From the NCBI GenBank assembly GCA_017861355.1, contig JAGFXQ010000133.1:1-16909 (forward strand): 16,909 bases of DNA. The letters run 5' to 3'. Numbering within the stretch: the first letter of the stretch is position 1; each line of letters begins with the position of its first letter. The position numbers were made by a program, and so were the translations under genes. The notes under the pieces are model-generated. The model did no database searches. It was not told where the DNA came from and worked only from the letters and a program-made list of their open reading frames with translations. Positions 13,285-16,909 of this stretch are shown one piece after another. The DNA comes from Bacillota bacterium (GTDB lineage: Bacteria > Bacillota > Clostridia > Lachnospirales > Lachnospiraceae).

Positions 13285-15759
13285 TTATACTTGTTGTATA
13301 GACTCCTGAGGCAGCTTTGCTTGCAGCACCATCTCATTATCAAGATATTCAATCCGAACCGTGTCACCTTCTTTGATGGTTCCTGCAAGGATTGCCTCCG
13401 CAAGTTTATCTTCTATATTCGTCTGAATTGCACGTCTTAAAGGTCTAGCTCCGTATTTTGGATCAAAACCCACCTCTGCTAGATGAGCAACAACTGATTC
13501 ATTCGTCTCCAGAGCGATATTCATCTGCGATTTGCTGCGTTTTCCGATCGTCTTTATCATAATACCAACAATCTGCTTAATATTATCCTTGGTTAAGGAG
13601 TGGAATACGATAATCTCATCGATACGATTAATGAACTCCGGCTTGAAGATCTTCTTCACTTCGTCCATAACGCCTTCCTTCATACGCTTATAATCCTCTT
13701 TGTCATCGATTACGGAGGTGAAGCCTAAGCGCTTGGGCTCTATGATATTCTGAGCACCTGCATTGGAGGTCATAATGATAATCGTATTCTTAAAGCTTAC
13801 TTTTCTACCCTGAGAGTCGGTGATATGGCCATCGTCCAATACCTGAAGTAAAATATTGAATACATCCGGATGTGCTTTCTCAACTTCATCAAAAAGGATA
13901 ACGGAATAAGGGTTCTGTCGTACTTTCTCACTGAGCTGTCCTCCCTCATCATAGCCGACATATCCCGGAGGAGAACCGATCAATTTGCTGATACTGTGTT
14001 TCTCCATATATTCAGACATATCTACACGAAGAATTGAATTCTCGCTGCCGAACATAGCTTCTGCCAAAGCCTTGGAAAGCTCTGTCTTGCCGACACCGGT
14101 AGGCCCAAGGAATAAGAAGGAACCGGTCGGACGGTTCGGGTCTTTTAATCCCACTCTGCCTCGGCGGATTGCCTTTGCTACTGCCGCAACTGCTTCTTCC
14201 TGCCCAACTACCCTCTGATGAAGGATGTTTTCCAGGTTCTGAAGGCGTTCGGTCTCTTCTTCTGCCAACTTTTTCACAGGTATCTTCGTCCAGCTTGCAA
14301 CAATCTCAGCAATCTCATTTTCACTAACTACAAGCTGCTTTTCCTGTCTTTGCTTATCCTCCAACACTTTCTGCTTCTCTAACTGTTCCAGTGCTGCTTC
14401 CTGTTGTTTCTTAATCTCTCCTGCCTTCTCGTATGCTTCCTCCTTGATAGCCTTTTCTTTCTCATCCTCAAGGTGTTTAATCTCCTGCTCCAGATTCTTG
14501 ATATCCGGGGAAGAGGTATAGGTACTGAGGCGCACCTTGGAAGCCGCTTCATCCATTAAGTCAATGGCTTTGTCCGGTAGGTATCTGTCATTGATATAGC
14601 GGCTGGATAACTTCACCGCTGCTTCCAGCGCTCCATCTGTAATTCGAACTTGATGATGTGCTTCGTATTTATCACGTAAGCCGAATAGAATCTGTACCGC
14701 TTCTTCTTCTGAAGGTTCTTCTACGACAACCGGCTGGAATCTACGCTCCAGAGCGGCATCCTTCTCGATATATTTGCGGTATTCTTCTCGGGTGGTTGCA
14801 CCGATAATCTGCAGTTCTCCACGTGCTAACGAAGGCTTTAAGATGTTAGATGCATCAATGGCACCCTCTGCTCCGCCTGCTCCGATAATAGTATGAATCT
14901 CATCAATGAATAGCAACACATTACCATCACTGATTACTTCACTGATTACCTTCTTAATTCTTTCCTCGAATTCACCACGATACTTTGAACCGGCCACCAT
15001 ACCGGATAAGTCCAAAGTAACGACACGTTTTTCTTTAATCGTATCCGGAATATTACCCTCAACTATCTTGAGTGCCAGTCCTTCTGCTATTGCTGTCTTG
15101 CCAACACCGGGTTCACCGACGAGACAGGGATTGTTCTTGGTTCTACGGCTTAGGATCTGTACAACCCGCCCAATCTCACCCTCTCTGCCAATGACAGGGT
15201 CTAACTTCCCTTCTCTTGCATATTCCGTCAGATCTCTGCTGTACTGGTCCAAAGTAGGAGTTGCTGTCTTTCCCTTTGTCTTTGCTCCTTTTCCCGAGGA
15301 ATATTCATTCTTAGCCACACTGACATCGACACCGGATGCGGTCAGAATATCAATATAGACTTTTTGAACATTGACTCCAAGAGTATTGAGTAAACGTACT
15401 GCGATACAATCCGATTCCTTGATCAGGGCAATTAGGATATGCTCTGTACCAACCAAGGGTGCTTTAAACTTGGCAGCTTCTTTATAGCTTTGGTCCAGAA
15501 TCCGTTTGGATCTGGGAGTAAAGCTACCTGCATCCATCATCTCAACACCGTTATTCGGTGCGATGAGCTGATTCACCAACTCCAGAACCTTCTCCACCGT
15601 CACACCGTTTTCTTCCAATATTCTAGATGCTACACCCTCAACCTCCATCAGACCGATCAATAAATGCTCGGTACCAATGTAGTTATGGGATAATCGATAT
15701 GCAACTTCTCGTGCTAAGTTAATTGCATTTTTCGCGTTTTCAGTAAATTTGTCATACAT
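13285..15759 (-). CDS. clpC: ATP-dependent Clp protease ATP-binding subunit ClpC
   Basis: 824 residues, typical ClpC. Two Clp_N repeats span about 1-145. AAA+ module 1 has Walker A GEPGVGKT (215-222) and Walker B LLFIDEIH (282-289). The middle UVR coiled coil is about 420-465 (LEQEIKHLEDEKEKAIKEEA). AAA+ module 2 has Walker A GPTGVGKT (552-559), Walker B VILFDEVEKA (620-629), sensor 1 TSNAG (664-668) and sensor 2 GARPLRRAIQ (770-779). The LGF loop (678-680) that docks on ClpP is present, so it should feed the ClpP protease. Known substrates in relatives are stress-damaged and McsB-phosphorylated proteins and CtsR. GGAGG lies 9 bases before the ATG. It follows mcsB after a 171-base gap holding a promoter candidate and hairpins. 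Confidence 0.98.
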   Translation of the reverse strand: MYDKFTENAKNAINLAREVAYRLSHNYIGTEHLLIGLMEVEGVASRILEENGVTVEKVLELVNQLIAPNNGVEMMDAGSFTPRSKRILDQSYKEAAKFKAPLVGTEHILIALIKESDCIAVRLLNTLGVNVQKVYIDILTASGVDVSVAKNEYSSGKGAKTKGKTATPTLDQYSRDLTEYAREGKLDPVIGREGEIGRVVQILSRRTKNNPCLVGEPGVGKTAIAEGLALKIVEGNIPDTIKEKRVVTLDLSGMVAGSKYRGEFEERIKKVISEVISDGNVLLFIDEIHTIIGAGGAEGAIDASNILKPSLARGELQIIGATTREEYRKYIEKDAALERRFQPVVVEEPSEEEAVQILFGLRDKYEAHHQVRITDGALEAAVKLSSRYINDRYLPDKAIDLMDEAASKVRLSTYTSSPDIKNLEQEIKHLEDEKEKAIKEEAYEKAGEIKKQQEAALEQLEKQKVLEDKQRQEKQLVVSENEIAEIVASWTKIPVKKLAEEETERLQNLENILHQRVVGQEEAVAAVAKAIRRGRVGLKDPNRPTGSFLFLGPTGVGKTELSKALAEAMFGSENSILRVDMSEYMEKHSISKLIGSPPGYVGYDEGGQLSEKVRQNPYSVILFDEVEKAHPDVFNILLQVLDDGHITDSQGRKVSFKNTIIIMTSNAGAQNIIEPKRLGFTSVIDDKEDYKRMKEGVMDEVKKIFKPEFINRIDEIIVFHSLTKDNIKQIVGIMIKTIGKRSKSQMNIALETNESVVAHLAEVGFDPKYGARPLRRAIQTNIEDKLAEAILAGTIKEGDTVRIEYLDNEMVLQAKLPQESIQQV

Positions 15760-15813
15760 TTGCTGTATCCTCCATTCTTGCTAGAGTATTCTATCGTTTC
15801 GTTTGAATAATAA

Positions 15814-15883
15814 TCTTATACACATATAATAGCCGAATTAAGCTTCGCATGATGTTCTTCCACTCGCGATTATATGTATAAGA
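15814..15883. repeat. Inverted repeat in the clpC 5' leader
   Basis: TCTTATACACATATAAT (15814-15830) pairs with ATTATATGTATAAGA (15869-15883) apart from a 2-base bulge, with a 38-base loop. It would fold in the leader of a clpC transcript started at the promoter at 15884-15912, between the transcription start and the ribosome binding site. Confidence 0.55.
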
Positions 15884-15922
15884 ATAATACTTTACATGAT
15901 TCCTTTTGTAAAGTATTATTCT
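15881..15922. repeat. Perfect 16-bp hairpin between mcsB and clpC
   Basis: AGAATAATACTTTACA (15881-15896) and TGTAAAGTATTATTCT (15907-15922) pair perfectly over a 10-base loop, 9 bases after the mcsB stop. No T tract follows, so termination is doubtful. The stem coincides with both boxes of the promoter candidate. Confidence 0.75.
15884..15912 (-). promoter_or_regulatory. Putative internal promoter for clpC
   Basis: On the minus strand TTTACA (complement of 15907-15912) and TATTAT (complement of 15884-15889) are 17 bases apart, a good sigma-A match. It would give clpC a promoter separate from the upstream ctsR-type promoter, with an untranslated leader of about 115 bases. No direct-repeat GGTCAAA operator of CtsR type was found next to it. 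Confidence 0.55.
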
Positions 15923-15930
15923 CGGTTCAA

Positions 15931-16909
15931 TTATATGATTGTGGGTAATTCTCTCCTGATATATTCAGCTCTTGCCTGGTCTCTGGTCAAGCTTCCCACA
16001 TTTTTGCCAAGTGTCCACTGAAGGCTTCCCGGCTGTACACCCATCATGAGTTTATGCACATTGAATTCCCGATCGAACTTTATTAAACCACAATCTGATC
16101 CGAACTTGAGCTGAGATAACAAAGTCATGGCGTCATCGGAAGACATCTGTCTTGCATATCTTAGTACTCCGTAAGAACGGAATACCTGATCTTCAATCTC
16201 ATCAGAGTTCACAGAAAGCATATATTCTCTTCGCTTTCTTTCCTGCTTTACTACTTGGAATACAATTCTTTTCAGATTCTCAATAATCTCGTTTTCACTG
16301 ATACCCATGGTCTTTTGATTCGAGATCTGATAGATACTTCCAAGACTCTTCGTTCCTTCACCGTAGATGCCTCGGACAGTAACTCCGTATTTACCAACCT
16401 CTTCAATCAATTTCTGCATCATTCTGGCCGAAGTAAGTGCCGGAAGGAATACCATGCAGGAAGCCCTCATGCCGGTTCCGGCATTGGTAGGGCAAGCAGT
16501 CAGATACCCAAATTTCTCATCATATGCAAAATGCAGCTTCTCATAAGCAATATCATCGATTCTGTCTGCTTCCGCATACGCCTGTTCCAGATTCATACCG
16601 CCTACAATAGCTTGGATACGAACATGATCCTCTTCATTAATCATAATGCTCACTGTCTCATCATCCGCCAGAATAAGCCCTGTTGATTGCTCCTTCTCTG
16701 CTAGCAGCGGACTGACAATATGACGTTCTACCATAGCAATCTTGTCAATATCACTTAATGTACTGATATTGCAGGCATAATACTTTCTATTTTCCTTCTC
16801 GGACAGATCATTTGTGATTTGTTTCACTTCGTTTACTAAAGCTATGGCCTGGTCATCTTCAATCTTCGAGGAGAAAGGATAGGTCTGAAGATTTCTTGCC
16901 AGTCTGACC
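15931..16909 (-). CDS. mcsB: Protein arginine kinase McsB (5' end outside window)
   Basis: The frame is open to the right edge; the first residues visible are VRLARNLQTYPFSSK, the conserved start of the phosphagen-kinase fold, so about 20-25 residues are missing. At least 325 residues are visible, out of a usual ~350. Diagnostic segments are MINEEDHVRIQ (catalytic loop), CPTNAGTGMRASCMVFLPAL, GIYGEGTKSLGSIYQISNQK and GISENEIIENL. McsB phosphorylates arginine residues on proteins, marking them for ClpC-ClpP, and relieves CtsR repression with McsA. An internal GTG at 16827 is not the real start, because the conserved RLARNL motif lies upstream of it. The position before clpC matches the ctsR-mcsA-mcsB-clpC operon. 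Confidence 0.96.
   Translation of the reverse strand, partial: VRLARNLQTYPFSSKIEDDQAIALVNEVKQITNDLSEKENRKYYACNISTLSDIDKIAMVERHIVSPLLAEKEQSTGLILADDETVSIMINEEDHVRIQAIVGGMNLEQAYAEADRIDDIAYEKLHFAYDEKFGYLTACPTNAGTGMRASCMVFLPALTSARMMQKLIEEVGKYGVTVRGIYGEGTKSLGSIYQISNQKTMGISENEIIENLKRIVFQVVKQERKRREYMLSVNSDEIEDQVFRSYGVLRYARQMSSDDAMTLLSQLKFGSDCGLIKFDREFNVHKLMMGVQPGSLQWTLGKNVGSLTRDQARAEYIRRELPTII

Noticed and set aside
14906..15358. 150-codon plus-strand frame opposite clpC
   Set aside because: Antisense shadow of a strongly conserved gene, with no ribosome binding site of note.
15762..15930. CtsR operator near clpC
   Set aside because: No tandem GGTCAAA heptads were found on either strand in the gap; such a site would be expected upstream of ctsR, outside the window.
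16827..16909. GTG at 16827 as the mcsB start
   Set aside because: The conserved VRLARNL segment of McsB lies upstream in the same frame, so the gene continues past the right edge.

Overview
The window looks like chromosomal DNA of a low-to-mid GC Firmicute, most likely a Lachnospiraceae/Clostridia relative close to Lachnoclostridium (Clostridium) phytofermentans. The grounds are the mcsB-clpC-radA stress/repair cluster with an intervening 'endosialidase-like' small gene, the secreted modular glycosidase, and the codon and promoter style. The species assignment is inference.

Layout from left to right. Positions 1-704 hold the 3' part of a methyl-accepting chemotaxis gene that an in-frame TAG splits inside its signalling domain. 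A bidirectional terminator (about 766-818) separates it from a minus-strand DUF5107/TPR protein (841-2790). Diverging from that is a plus-strand DUF2804 protein (about 3140-4159), with a promoter-like pair and a palindromic site in the gap.

Positions about 4210-8851 look like an accessory stretch anchored on a tRNA-Trp gene (8779-8851, minus). Degenerate copies of the tRNA 3' end recur at about 4278-4300 and 7477-7495. Each is followed by the same ~80-bp sequence (4302-4384 and 7521-7600) carrying paired GTGTAATCA-type words. The simplest reading is two tandem integrations, or decayed mini-islands, in the tRNA-Trp 3' end. Between the copies lie a large secreted GH5-like protein with surface-attachment-type domains (4548-7295, minus) and then a cluster of small orphan genes (7598-8606). 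No integrase gene remains in the window. The tRNA terminator and the 4.25-kb copy also sit in long imperfect inverted repeats that mirror the tRNA 3' end.

Positions about 8980-10518 hold an ECF sigma factor and its membrane-anchored presumed anti-sigma partner, translationally coupled by a 4-base ATGA overlap on the minus strand.

Positions 10702-16909 (all minus) are the proteostasis/repair cluster, in transcription order mcsB (arginine kinase, 5' end outside the window), clpC, a ~204-bp inverted-repeat element, a small conserved 'endosialidase-like' gene, radA, and an uncharacterised helical protein. By analogy with Bacillus subtilis, ctsR and mcsA should lie just beyond the right edge. McsB marks proteins with phospho-arginine and ClpC unfolds them for ClpP, while RadA processes recombination intermediates. 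A good sigma-A-like promoter lies in the mcsB-clpC gap, so clpC may be expressed separately from mcsB.

The most interesting structures are the tRNA-Trp-associated repeats, the structured inverted repeat between clpC and its downstream genes, and the split catalytic domain of the GH5-like protein.
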